Numbered from the stretch's first letter, positions 25,468-33,357 are shown. The stretch: 40,176 nucleotides of DNA from Alphaproteobacteria bacterium (GCA_019240125.1 JAFAYW010000295.1:1-40176), one strand, 5' to 3'. The notes: generated by a model not told the origin, from the sequence alone. A program made the numbers and translations.

Positions 25468-26535
25468 CTACCGGCCGATACCGATGCCCGGCTTTTCGAT
25501 CTGGCGGATGTGGGGGTTGAACAGATCGGCGAGGGTGATGTCGCCGCGGTCCTTCGGTGCCGGCATCCCGGCATCAGCGGCGGCGCGGCATGCCTCCTCG
25601 TGGGTCAGCGGGCGTGCACGCAGCGCGTCGAACGAACGGCCGGGCCGCACCAGCGCCGGGTCGATCGAGCGGAAATCGTTCTGGTTGGTGGTGAAGATGA
25701 TCTTCTTGCCGGCCATCCGGATCAGCCCGTCCGACACGTTGAGGAACCGCGCCATCAGGCTGTTGCCACCGATTTCGCGCGCCCCCAGCAGTGACTCCGC
25801 ATCCTCGATGACCAGCACGGCATCGCCATCCTGCGCCAGGAAATCGACAAACATCTCGTCTGAATTGATTAGTTTCTCTTCGTAGGTAATGAGCGCCTGC
25901 AATTGGTGCTCGTAAATAAAATGGCGGATCAATGACGTCTTGCCGGTGCCGGGCTCGCCCATCAGGAACAAGACCGATGCCGAGCTTTCGAGATAGCGGT
26001 TGAGGTAGTCGTTCACCGGTTGTTCGATCCAGGGATAGAACGAGTCGTGGATCGGCTCGGGCGGCTCCATCGTGATCGAGCGATAATCGGGTCCGTGCTC
26101 GGCCTTGTACCACCACATGATACGCGCCAGGCGCGACCGGCCGAACCGCTCCCGCAGGTCGATATCGACGGTGCGGACCTGCTCGTGTCCGCCCCACAGG
26201 GTGACGCTGAAATGCAGGCGCCGCTCGGCGAAGATCTGCTTGTTTTCATCGAAACCGATCATCGCGAGAAACACGATATCGCTCTCGCCGGTAACACGCA
26301 CCAGCACATCGTAATTGCCTGGCTCGACCGAACGCACCTGTATCTCGTACGTCTCCGTCGGAAAGAAGCGGCGGATCGTGTCTGCGGTCGTCGTGACAAA
26401 ATCATGCGCTGAGATCAGCAGCGCAAAATCGCTGTGCAGGCTGCTGCTGTCCTGGCGGGACGGAAAGGTCGTCGCGTAACGCGCCAGGGCCGAACCAGAC
26501 CGGACACGACTGTCAAAGCTGAAATTAAGAGGCAT
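25468..26535 (-). CDS. Stand-alone AAA-family ATPase
   Basis: A 355-residue protein with one AAA module in its C-terminal half: Walker A GEPGTGKT (193-200), Walker B VLVIED (240-245), sensor 1 in FTTNQND (281-287) and the DPALVRPGR segment (292-300) that ends in Arg residues usual for AAA fingers. The N-terminal 165 residues form a separate alpha/beta domain without a recognised family (RRFFPTETYEIQVRSVEPG, HFSVTLWGGHEQV), linked through the aromatic stretch IMWWYKAEHGPDY. The layout resembles single-AAA proteins seen in bacterial genomes and large phages, with unknown clients. ATG 26535 is chosen because upstream codons look non-coding; the ribosome site is weak. It is convergent with the ThDP-enzyme gene and not in an operon with anything here. 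Confidence 0.85.
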   Translation of the reverse strand: MPLNFSFDSRVRSGSALARYATTFPSRQDSSSLHSDFALLISAHDFVTTTADTIRRFFPTETYEIQVRSVEPGNYDVLVRVTGESDIVFLAMIGFDENKQIFAERRLHFSVTLWGGHEQVRTVDIDLRERFGRSRLARIMWWYKAEHGPDYRSITMEPPEPIHDSFYPWIEQPVNDYLNRYLESSASVLFLMGEPGTGKTSLIRHFIYEHQLQALITYEEKLINSDEMFVDFLAQDGDAVLVIEDAESLLGAREIGGNSLMARFLNVSDGLIRMAGKKIIFTTNQNDFRSIDPALVRPGRSFDALRARPLTHEEACRAAADAGMPAPKDRGDITLADLFNPHIRQIEKPGIGIGR

Positions 26536-26846
26536 CTGGCCTGTCGGTTTTCTGCGCCTGAAGCGCAACGATAAATTGCGAATTGGCTCGCCAGCCGAGT
26601 GTTGCTCGCGTCGGCCAAAACACTGATCTAGGCGCCGCGCCAATCACCACGGACCCCGCGCCTCGGCGGACGCTCCGCAAAGACAGATGCACATTGCAGC
26701 TGGTATTTAAAGAGCAGGCCCAGACGCGACGCGTGGGCGCGCCTTTTAGGAGGTGTCGAACGCAATTGCAATCGCCGAATATAGCCCAGACCCGGGGCTC
26801 GGTGATGGGTCCCTCCGGCAACCCATCACCGCTGGAGTGGCGGCCG
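26536..26846. other. Intergenic region between AAA ATPase and VOC genes, with a hairpin
   Basis: This 311-bp gap lies upstream of the AAA gene and downstream of the VOC gene (both minus strand), so it should contain the AAA promoter and the VOC terminator. The only clear structure is a perfect 10-bp inverted repeat GGTGATGGGT/ACCCATCACC with a 10-nt loop at 26801-26830, 17 bp after the VOC stop. It has no T-tract but is a reasonable terminator candidate. I see no further gene. Confidence 0.5.
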
Positions 26847-27398
26847 CTACTCGGCGGCGATCGGTTGGCGCAGCCGCTCGACCTTGGCCATCGCGGCGGC
26901 GTTGGGCCAATCTTCGAGCAGCCATTGCGGGAGCGGCTCGCCCCGCGCGGAGAGCGGCAGGCGCTCATCGTCGTCACCGCGGCCGTTCGGGAACAATGCA
27001 AGCGCGTTCGGCATCTCGTAATAAATCTCGAGGCCGTTGCCGTCGGGATCGGTGAAGTAGAAGCTGCGCTGGCAGACATGATCGACGGCGCGCTGGATAG
27101 CGACGTCCTTCTCGACGAGATGGGCATAGGCGTCGCGCAACGCCGCGTACGTCGCGACCTTGAAGGCGATGTGCACCAGCCCAAGCTGACCCGGCAGCGG
27201 CTGCGCCGCCTCGCGCGGGATCGCGGGTTGCATGATGTCGAGCGTGTGGAAACCGTTGCCGAGAGTCATGAACACGCCGCCATGATCCGGGTCCTGCTCG
27301 GCGACAGCAAAGCCAAGCACGTCCTGGTAAAAGCGCTTCGAGGCTTCCTCATCGGCCACCCGCAACAGCACGTGCCCGATACCCGCCAGATTGATCAT
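26847..27398 (-). CDS. VOC-family metalloprotein (glyoxalase/extradiol dioxygenase-like)
   Basis: A vicinal-oxygen-chelate protein of 183 residues. Two beta-alpha-beta-beta-beta motifs are visible, with candidate metal ligands His9 (GIGHVLLRV), His76 (GLVHIAFKV) and Glu124 (DGNGLEIYYE), and the typical ADEEASKRFYQDVLGF helix and FYFTDPDGN turn. This ligand pattern fits catechol 2,3-dioxygenase-like or glyoxalase-like enzymes. About 50 extra C-terminal residues, rich in Pro and Arg (GEPLPQWLLEDWPN), extend beyond a minimal VOC domain. It is divergent from a small unknown gene with 76 bp between. Substrate and reaction cannot be called. Confidence 0.9.
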   Translation of the reverse strand: MINLAGIGHVLLRVADEEASKRFYQDVLGFAVAEQDPDHGGVFMTLGNGFHTLDIMQPAIPREAAQPLPGQLGLVHIAFKVATYAALRDAYAHLVEKDVAIQRAVDHVCQRSFYFTDPDGNGLEIYYEMPNALALFPNGRGDDDERLPLSARGEPLPQWLLEDWPNAAAMAKVERLRQPIAAE

Positions 27399-27474
27399 CG
27401 CATCCTCCCTAACCGCCTGTTGATTTCGCGGCCATGTTAGCGTGGCCGGGCACTTGCCGGTATAAGCTTGGTGT

Positions 27475-27810
27475 ATGGCCTACCAGACCTTTCGCGTAGA
27501 GACCACACGCGACGAAACCCGCGACGACGGACCGGTCACGATCGAGATCACCGCTTACCTCGACCGTATGCCGGAGCACGACAATTACACGCGCGAGATG
27601 CTGACGCGGGCACCGCGCGGCATCTGGAACAGCCGCCTGCAGTTCGCCGGCGACTTCGCGGAGTTCGCCGACGCGCTGGCCGCAATCGAGGCCGCCTACC
27701 CCGCGGCACAGCGCATCCGCTGCTATGAATACACGGTCGACGACGAGTACGCGCGCGAGGTCGCTCCGCTGGTCCGGGTGCAGAACGGATGGCAACCTGA
27801 AAGCCGGTGA
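27475..27810 (+). CDS. Conserved-looking small protein, unknown function
   Basis: A 111-residue soluble, acidic protein that I do not recognise. It has no signal peptide or membrane helix. It begins with a beta-rich half (QTFRVETTRDETRDDGPVTI), has a middle segment DRMPEHDNYTREMLTRAP, a helix FAEFADALAAIEAAYPAAQ and ends in RCYEYTVDDEYAREVAPLV. The reading frame has the codon character of neighbouring genes (strong G/C third positions), and the frame is uninterrupted from an ATG close to a plausible promoter region. It is divergent from the VOC gene. A 7-bp hairpin (TGTTGTT/AACAACA, 27852-27870) lies 41 bp after its stop. Confidence 0.65.
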   Translation: MAYQTFRVETTRDETRDDGPVTIEITAYLDRMPEHDNYTREMLTRAPRGIWNSRLQFAGDFAEFADALAAIEAAYPAAQRIRCYEYTVDDEYAREVAPLVRVQNGWQPESR

Positions 27811-27976
27811 TTCGCTGTCGTGACGCAGCGAAGTGCCAGAAGCGCCTTCAATGTTGTTGCAAGAACAACACAGGTGTCACACAACTAAAGGGTCAGCGTG
27901 ATGATCGGCGCTTAACTTACGCGTGAGCACGAACCTATCGTGCCGGGTGCAGGGGACGGGTCGGCCGCGCCGATTA

Positions 27977-28023
27977 CCCCGAAATGTCTGGACAATCAGG
28001 CGGATTCGGTAAACATTTCGGGG
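27977..28023. repeat. 11-bp perfect inverted repeat in the leader
   Basis: CCCCGAAATGT (27977-27987) and ACATTTCGGGG (28013-28023) are separated by 25 bp. As RNA this gives a strong stem with a large loop; as DNA the arms are about 36 bp apart centre to centre and could be paired binding sites. Nothing similar was seen elsewhere in the window. Confidence 0.6.
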
Positions 28024-28109
28024 CAGAAGGCGACATTTTGGGATGTCGCGCTTCACACAATCGGGGGTCTTTTCGCTCTTGCGCCCTTGAGCCGGCGTCA
28101 CACCGCATT

Positions 28110-28137
28110 TGCGAAGCCAGGTGGCTTGCATTTTTTT
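28110..28137 (+). terminator. Terminator-like hairpin within the leader
   Basis: An 8-bp stem with one bulged G (arms 28110-28118 and 28123-28130) and AGGT loop is followed by seven T, 120 bp before the dioxygenase start. It either terminates read-through from the gene ending at 27810 or acts as an attenuator for the operon. Confidence 0.6.
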
Positions 28138-28257
28138 CGGGCAGAGCGGTGTATCATGCGATTCAGGGAATAAAACCATTCTGGCCCGGCTCTTGCTCGC
28201 CAGGGAATGGTTGGAAGATGCAAGGCGGCAGGTGTTCGGATTGGGGGATTTCAGGGT

Positions 28258-29307
28258 ATGTTGTCGCTGGCGCGTCAAAGCCTGCTGATGCCGTTCTGGG
28301 CGGCGCAGGTTTTTTCGCAGGACAAGTTTTTTGCGCGTAACCCGGTTCTCGGCAATCGTTGGCTGAACGAGCGGGGGCTGCACACCCGCCGCGTGACGTG
28401 GTCTTTTCAGATGGCCGAGCGGCGGCGGCGGCGGCTCGCCAAGTTGATCCCGGCAGATGACCGCGCCGCCTTCGATCGTGACGGCTTTATCGTAAAGCGC
28501 GACTTCCTGCCCCACGACATCTTCCTCGCGCTGGTCGATCAGGTTCGTTCGCTGCGGGCGCCGGCACGCGAGATGGTCGAGGGCGATACGATCACGCGCC
28601 ATATCGCGCTCGAACCAGCGGTATTGCAGCGCGTCCCCGCGGCCCGGCAGGTGGTGCAGTCGCCCGCCTTCCGCAATTTGATCACCTATGGCGGCTCCTC
28701 GGCGGCCGCGCCGATGGTGTACATCCAGACGGTCATCAGCGGCGCTGTGCCGGGGCTCGCCGATCCGCAAACCGAGCTGCACACCGACACCTTTCATCCC
28801 ACGGTCAAGGCCTGGTTGTTCCTCGAGGACGTCGCGGCGGACGCGATGCCGTTCGTCTACGTCAGAGGCTCGCACCGCCTGACGCCGAGGAGGCTGGAGT
28901 GGGAATACCGCATGAGCCTGCGAGCCAGCCGGCAGCCGAAACAGCCGCATGCGCAGCAGGAGCATCGGCTGGTGCGCGCGATCTCGACCGACGAGGTGAA
29001 CGAGCTCGGGCTACCGGCGCCGGAAGCGATCGCGGTGCCGGCGAACACGCTGGTCGTCGCCGATACGTTTGGATTTCACGCGCGTGGTCCAAGCCGGCTC
29101 CCGGCCAGCCGGGTCGAGATCTGGGCCATGGGGCGTCGCAATCCGTTCCTGCCGTGGACCGGGCTCGACCCCTGGACTATAGCCGCGCTCGGTCTGCGCA
29201 AGCCGGTCTTTTATTGGAAGTCGCTCGACGCACTGGAGCAACTTGGCCTTGGCCGGCAGCGCTGGCGCGATCGCGGTGTGCTATCCGCATTCGATCCGGC
29301 CTTGTGA
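28258..29307 (+). CDS. Phytanoyl-CoA dioxygenase family protein (Fe(II)/2-oxoglutarate), copy 1
   Basis: Predicted non-heme iron, 2-oxoglutarate-dependent oxygenase of 349 residues. The iron triad is His175 and Asp177 in LHTDTFHPTVKAWLFL and distal His274 in DTFGFHARG; Arg285 (ASRVEIW) is placed to bind the 2-oxoglutarate carboxylate. FDRDGFIVKRDFLP near residue 75 is the usual PhyH N-terminal motif. ATG 28258 is supported by alignment with the paralogue at 31466: MLSLARQSLLMPFWAAQ against MLAQLGRAAMLPLWSAQ. Its TGA stop overlaps the GTG start of the glycosyltransferase gene (GTGA), which argues for a shared process. The target is probably a glycan or its lipid carrier, by context only. Confidence 0.9.
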   Translation: MLSLARQSLLMPFWAAQVFSQDKFFARNPVLGNRWLNERGLHTRRVTWSFQMAERRRRRLAKLIPADDRAAFDRDGFIVKRDFLPHDIFLALVDQVRSLRAPAREMVEGDTITRHIALEPAVLQRVPAARQVVQSPAFRNLITYGGSSAAAPMVYIQTVISGAVPGLADPQTELHTDTFHPTVKAWLFLEDVAADAMPFVYVRGSHRLTPRRLEWEYRMSLRASRQPKQPHAQQEHRLVRAISTDEVNELGLPAPEAIAVPANTLVVADTFGFHARGPSRLPASRVEIWAMGRRNPFLPWTGLDPWTIAALGLRKPVFYWKSLDALEQLGLGRQRWRDRGVLSAFDPAL

Positions 29308-31406
29308 ACGGGCGCGTCGTGGACGGTTCAGCAAATTTCAGCCTTGATGCGATCAGACCGGCGCGGGAAACGCCTCGGACCTCGCTGGCGCCGCATTCCT
29401 TTCTGTTTCTGCAAGGCCCGATCTCGACGTTCTTCGATCGCCTCGGACGCGCCCTCATCGAGAGCGGGCATCGCGTGCAACGCATCAACCTGCACGGCGG
29501 CGACCGTCTGTTCTGGCATTTGCCGGCGATCAACTATCGCGGCGATTTCGCCGAGTGGCGGGAATTCGTGGCCGGCGTGCTGGAGCGGGAGCAGGTTACG
29601 CATCTGCTGTTGCATGGCGACCGCCGGCCTTACCACCTGGTCGCCGCCGAGGAAGCCCGTGCCCGCGGCATTGCCGTGATCGCCACCGATCTCGGTTATT
29701 TGCGGCCGGATTGGCTGACCCTCGAATATGACGGCATGACATCCTATTCGCGGTTTCCCCGCGATCCGGATGCGGTGCGCCGTCTGGCCCGGGAGTTTGA
29801 CAAGCCCGACCTGCAGCAGCGCTTCAGCACGCCGTTTCGGGTGATCGCCTCCCTCGACGTCGCCTATAACCTGGGACTGGTTTTCGGGAAGCCGCTCTAC
29901 CCGCATTACCGCTATCACAGCATCTGCCACCCCTTCACCGAATATGCGGGCTGGTTGTGGTCGCGCGGCAAGGGACGGCTGAACGCCCGCGCGATGGCGG
30001 GGGCCAAGGAGCGGCTCAAGGAAAAGCCGGGGACGTATTTTCTCGTCCCGCTGCAACTGGCGACCGATTACCAGATCCGCGCGCATTCGCCCTACGACGA
30101 CATTCGCACCGCGGTGCGAACCATCGTCCGCTCGTTCGCCGCGAGCCGCAGCGAACGTGATCTTGTCTTCAGCGCTCACCCGCTCGACAATGGCCTCATC
30201 GACTGGCCAAGCTTTTTGGCCGAAATTGCACAGGAAGCGGGGATTGCCGGCCGTGTATCGGTGTTGGCCGGCGGCACGCCCAACGAAATCCTGTTCAATG
30301 CCGCCGGGGTGGTGACGATCAACAGCACGATTGGCATCACCGCGCTGCATAACGGCGTGCCGGTCAAGGTGCTGGGCAATGCGGTGTTCGATATCGCCGG
30401 GCTCACATGCCAGCAGCCGCTCGATCAGTTCTGGCATCATCCCGAGCCACCCGACCCTACATTGATGACGGCGTTCGTCACGGCCTTGGCCGGCACGACC
30501 CAGGTCAAGGGCGGCTATTATTTCGGCGAGTCGCAAAAGCGGGCGGTCATCGGCTTTGTCGAGAGACTGGAGCAAGGCCTCTATCCGCTATCGCCGGCGG
30601 CGACTGGTGAGTGGCTGCCACCGCGTGACGCGACGCGCGGCATCGTCGTGACCGGCGCCGAGAGCGGCGTCGGCCAGGCTCTCGCGCGGGGCTATGCCGC
30701 GCCGGGCGTAAGACTGTGCCTGGTTGCGGCCGACACCGCCCGGCTGCACGAAGTTGCCGCCGACTGCCGGCAGCGCGGCGCGCTGGTGGAACTGGTCACC
30801 TACGACAGCGTCGATGACAGCATCGCGGCGATCGATCAGCTTACCGCAATCGAGAAACTTGTGTTGTGCGCGGATATTCCGCTCGATCCGACCCTCGAGC
30901 AGCTGACAGACCGCGACCTGCTGCGATCAGCCCGGGTGATCCGTAGCGTTGCCGCCGCAATGCGGAGCCGCGCCGCCGGACAGATCATCCTGGTCAGCAG
31001 CCTCTCCGGTCGCGCCGGCCCTTCCGATACGGTAGCCGCCTGCCGCGCGCACAGGGCCTGGGCGGTGTTCGCCCGCGACCTGCGGCGCCAATTGGCGCGG
31101 GACGGCATCTCGCTCACAACCTCGTCGCCGGGACGTATCGCGCTGGATTGCGCCGCCTGGTTCGGCCACCCGAAGATGATCACGGTATCGCCCGAGCGCG
31201 CCGCCGCGGCGGTGATGCGCGGCGCGACGCGCGACGCCCGGACCATCCGGACATTGGGCCACGGTCGCCTGACGCTGCGGGCATTGCGGCTGTTGCCGCG
31301 CAGGCTCGCCGAAATCGCCCGTGATACGCTGCTCTATGGCGAGGATGGTTTTATCGAGACACCGGCCGACCGCACCCTTGCGAGCAAAACGGGAAGTGCC
31401 GACTAG
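29304..31406 (+). CDS. KpsS-like capsule glycosyltransferase fused to a degenerate short-chain dehydrogenase domain
   Basis: A 700-residue two-domain protein. Residues about 30-420 match the Capsule_synth/KpsS family, beta-Kdo transferases that build the lipid-linked Kdo primer of ABC-exported capsules: SFLFLQGPISTFFDRLG (32-48), HRVQRINLHGGDRLFW (56-71), IATDLGYLRPDWLTLE, and the C-terminal nucleotide-sugar-binding segments DLVFSAHPLDNG and VVTINSTIGITALHNGVPV. Residues about 445-695 form a short-chain dehydrogenase fold with TGAESGVG (450-457) and VSSLSGRAG, but the catalytic YxASK is CRAHR and the NNAG motif reads CADI, so ordinary dehydrogenase activity looks lost. GTG 29304 overlaps the upstream stop. 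The open frame continuing upstream lies inside the dioxygenase gene and is not real. No KpsC or capsule exporter lies nearby. Confidence 0.85.
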   Translation: MNGRVVDGSANFSLDAIRPARETPRTSLAPHSFLFLQGPISTFFDRLGRALIESGHRVQRINLHGGDRLFWHLPAINYRGDFAEWREFVAGVLEREQVTHLLLHGDRRPYHLVAAEEARARGIAVIATDLGYLRPDWLTLEYDGMTSYSRFPRDPDAVRRLAREFDKPDLQQRFSTPFRVIASLDVAYNLGLVFGKPLYPHYRYHSICHPFTEYAGWLWSRGKGRLNARAMAGAKERLKEKPGTYFLVPLQLATDYQIRAHSPYDDIRTAVRTIVRSFAASRSERDLVFSAHPLDNGLIDWPSFLAEIAQEAGIAGRVSVLAGGTPNEILFNAAGVVTINSTIGITALHNGVPVKVLGNAVFDIAGLTCQQPLDQFWHHPEPPDPTLMTAFVTALAGTTQVKGGYYFGESQKRAVIGFVERLEQGLYPLSPAATGEWLPPRDATRGIVVTGAESGVGQALARGYAAPGVRLCLVAADTARLHEVAADCRQRGALVELVTYDSVDDSIAAIDQLTAIEKLVLCADIPLDPTLEQLTDRDLLRSARVIRSVAAAMRSRAAGQIILVSSLSGRAGPSDTVAACRAHRAWAVFARDLRRQLARDGISLTTSSPGRIALDCAAWFGHPKMITVSPERAAAAVMRGATRDARTIRTLGHGRLTLRALRLLPRRLAEIARDTLLYGEDGFIETPADRTLASKTGSAD

Positions 31407-31465
31407 GCTCGGCGTGATATCGTCGGTCGGATGAGCGTGTTTCCCAATTGGCGTGAGAAATCGGG

Positions 31466-32497
31466 ATGCTGGCGCAGTTAGGCCGGGCCGCGATGCTGCC
31501 ACTGTGGAGCGCGCAGCTGCTGAGCGGCGTCAAATCGTTTGAGCGTAACGACATCATCGGCAGTCGCTGGCTCAATGAGCACGGATTGCATACGACGCGC
31601 GTATCACTGGCGCACGCGCTGGCGAATGCGCGGCGGCGACGCCTCGCCCACCTGGTCTCGCCGGCGGATCGCGAGAGTTTCGAGCGCGACGGCTTTGTCG
31701 TTCGGCGCGATTTCCTGCCGTCCGCGCAGTTCGCCATGCTGCGCGACCAGATCAAGAACTACCGCGGGCCTCTGCGGGAGATCACCGAGGGCGACACGGT
31801 CATGCGCAAGATCGCGCTCGATCCGGCGACGTTGGCGCAATTGCCCAGCCTTGACGAGGTCCTGCGGTCACCCGTCTGGCGCGGTCTCATCCGCTACATC
31901 GGCAGCCGCGATGCCGAACCGGTGGTGTGGATCCAGAGCATCCTGCAGCACGCTGCCGTTGGACCCAGCGACCCGCAGACCGCGATGCATGCCGATACGT
32001 TTCATCCCACGGTCAAGGCCTGGCTGTTCCTCACCGATGTCGCCGAGGATAGCGGCCCCTTTACCTATGTGCCGGGTTCGCACCGGCTGACCCCGCAGCG
32101 CCTCGAATGGGAAAGGCGCATGAGCGTGTCGGCGCGGCGATCGCCGAACGCCGAAAACCGACAAGGCTCGTTCCGCATCGAACCGCGCGAATTGCGGGCG
32201 CTGGGCCTGCCCGACCCGATCAGCCTCGCGGTACCCGCCAATACCCTGGTGGTGGCCGACACCTTCGGCTTTCATGCCCGCGGCACCAGCACCCGCCAAT
32301 CCTTACGGGTCGAGGTCTGGGCCTATGGGCGGCGCAGCCCGTTCATCCCATGGACGGCTTTCGACTTCTGGACAGGCGCGGCGCTCGCTCGACGCAGCCT
32401 GCTTGGATTCCAGTTAGGGGATCTCTCCGAGCGCTTGGGTTTGAAGCCGCATCGCTGGCGCGCCCGTCGCGGGGTCTCCGCTTTCGACCCGGCCTGA
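31466..32497 (+). CDS. Phytanoyl-CoA dioxygenase family protein, copy 2
   Basis: Paralogue of the gene at 28258, 343 residues. Iron ligands are His175 and Asp177 (MHADTFHPTVKAWLFL) and His270 (DTFGFHARG), with Arg281 for 2-oxoglutarate. The first two ligands have exactly the same residue numbers as in copy 1. The proteins share long identical blocks, including DTFHPTVKAWLFL, GSHRLTP and VPANTLVVADTFGFHARG, but differ in the substrate-facing N-terminal third and after residue 215. The ATG at 31466 has only a weak ribosome site (GAGAAATCGGG). It begins 59 bp after the glycosyltransferase stop and 25 bp before the methyltransferase gene, so it belongs to the same operon. Probably acts on a related but different position or substrate. 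Confidence 0.9.
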   Translation: MLAQLGRAAMLPLWSAQLLSGVKSFERNDIIGSRWLNEHGLHTTRVSLAHALANARRRRLAHLVSPADRESFERDGFVVRRDFLPSAQFAMLRDQIKNYRGPLREITEGDTVMRKIALDPATLAQLPSLDEVLRSPVWRGLIRYIGSRDAEPVVWIQSILQHAAVGPSDPQTAMHADTFHPTVKAWLFLTDVAEDSGPFTYVPGSHRLTPQRLEWERRMSVSARRSPNAENRQGSFRIEPRELRALGLPDPISLAVPANTLVVADTFGFHARGTSTRQSLRVEVWAYGRRSPFIPWTAFDFWTGAALARRSLLGFQLGDLSERLGLKPHRWRARRGVSAFDPA

Positions 32498-32522
32498 GGC
32501 AATCAACGAAAGACACCGATAT

Positions 32523-33290
32523 ATGCCCTGGGATCCAGCTCAGTACCTGAAGTTCGCCGGCCCGCGCCTGCGCCCGGCGCTCGATCTGTTGCAGCACATC
32601 GACGCCGAGGCGCCGTCGATCGTCTATGACCTCGGCGCCGGTGCGGGCAACGTCACGCGCCTGATCGCGGCGCGCTGGCCGTCTGCCGCCATAACCGGCG
32701 TCGACTCCTCAGCCGAGATGCTGGCGAAAGCCAAGAAGGAATTGCCGGACATCGAATGGCAATTGGCTGATCTCGGCGCGTGGCAGCCGCCGCGGCCGGC
32801 GGATGTGATCTATTCCAACGCGGCGCTGCATTGGCTCGACGATCACGACATGCTGTTTCCCCGGCTGCTCGCCGGCCTTGCGCCGCATGGTGTGTTGGCG
32901 GTGCAGATCCCGCGCAATTTCGCGGCGCGGTCGCACACATTGATCAGCGAGGCGGCACTCGACGGACCCTGGCGGACGACGCTCGAACCGCTGCTGCGGC
33001 CGGCGCCGGTCGCGGAACCGGAGTTCTATTACGATCTGCTGGCGCCGCGCGCCGCCAGGCTCGATATGTGGGAAACCGAGTACCTGCAGGTTCTCGATGG
33101 CGACAATCCGGTCAAGGAATGGACCAAGGGAACCTGGCTGTCGCCCCTGCTCAATGCGCTGGAGGAGCCGCAGCGCAGCCGCTTTGAGGCCGCCTATGCC
33201 GAGCGCGTCGCCGCGGCTTACCCGCAACGTCGCGATGGCAAGACCCTGTTCCCGTTCCGCCGCCTTTTCATGGTCGCGACGGCCGCGTAG
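32523..33290 (+). CDS. tam: Trans-aconitate 2-methyltransferase-like SAM methyltransferase
   Basis: Class I SAM-dependent methyltransferase of 255 residues. It matches E. coli Tam along its length: the start MPWDPAQYLKFAGPRLRPALDL in part, SAM motif I DLGAGAGN (36-43), ribose-binding Asp61 in ITGVDSSAEML, YSNAALHWLDDH (Tam: FANASLQWLPDH), GVLAVQIPRNF and the C-terminal YPQRRDGKTLFPFRRLFMV. Tam methylates trans-aconitate, a by-product that inhibits the TCA cycle. Its place at the end of the dioxygenase-glycosyltransferase operon, 25 bp downstream, may be incidental, or the protein may methylate another carboxylate such as a glycan sugar acid. A strong terminator follows. Confidence 0.88.
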   Translation: MPWDPAQYLKFAGPRLRPALDLLQHIDAEAPSIVYDLGAGAGNVTRLIAARWPSAAITGVDSSAEMLAKAKKELPDIEWQLADLGAWQPPRPADVIYSNAALHWLDDHDMLFPRLLAGLAPHGVLAVQIPRNFAARSHTLISEAALDGPWRTTLEPLLRPAPVAEPEFYYDLLAPRAARLDMWETEYLQVLDGDNPVKEWTKGTWLSPLLNALEEPQRSRFEAAYAERVAAAYPQRRDGKTLFPFRRLFMVATAA

Positions 33291-33325
33291 TCCCTGCGAC
33301 GGGACAGGCGCTGCCGTGTAAACGG

Positions 33326-33357
33326 AACAGGCCGGCCACTTGCGCGGCCGGCCTGTT
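33326..33357. terminator. Bidirectional Rho-independent terminator
   Basis: A perfect 12-bp stem (AACAGGCCGGCC and its complement) with an 8-nt loop is flanked by A on the left and T on the right, 35 bp after the methyltransferase stop. It separates this operon from the convergent secreted-protein gene. Confidence 0.85.

Larger units (their letters stand above)
27811..28257 (+). promoter_or_regulatory. Long structured leader upstream of the dioxygenase-glycosyltransferase operon
   Basis: A 447-bp non-coding stretch, noticeably more AT-rich than its surroundings. From left to right it contains a TGTTGTT/AACAACA hairpin (27852-27870), an 11-bp perfect inverted repeat (27977-28023), and a terminator-like hairpin with a T run (28110-28137) that is enclosed by a further 7-bp inverted repeat ACACCGC/GCGGTGT (28100-28106 with 28146-28152). 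TATCAT at 28152 could be a -10 element. I find no convincing ORF. It may hold the operon promoter and an attenuator or structured 5' leader. Confidence 0.5.

Noticed and set aside
28899..29303. Upstream extension of the KpsS-SDR frame by 135 codons
   Set aside because: It lies inside the dioxygenase gene in another frame and reads as Arg/Ala-rich noise; the GTG at 29304 overlapping the TGA gives the proper start.
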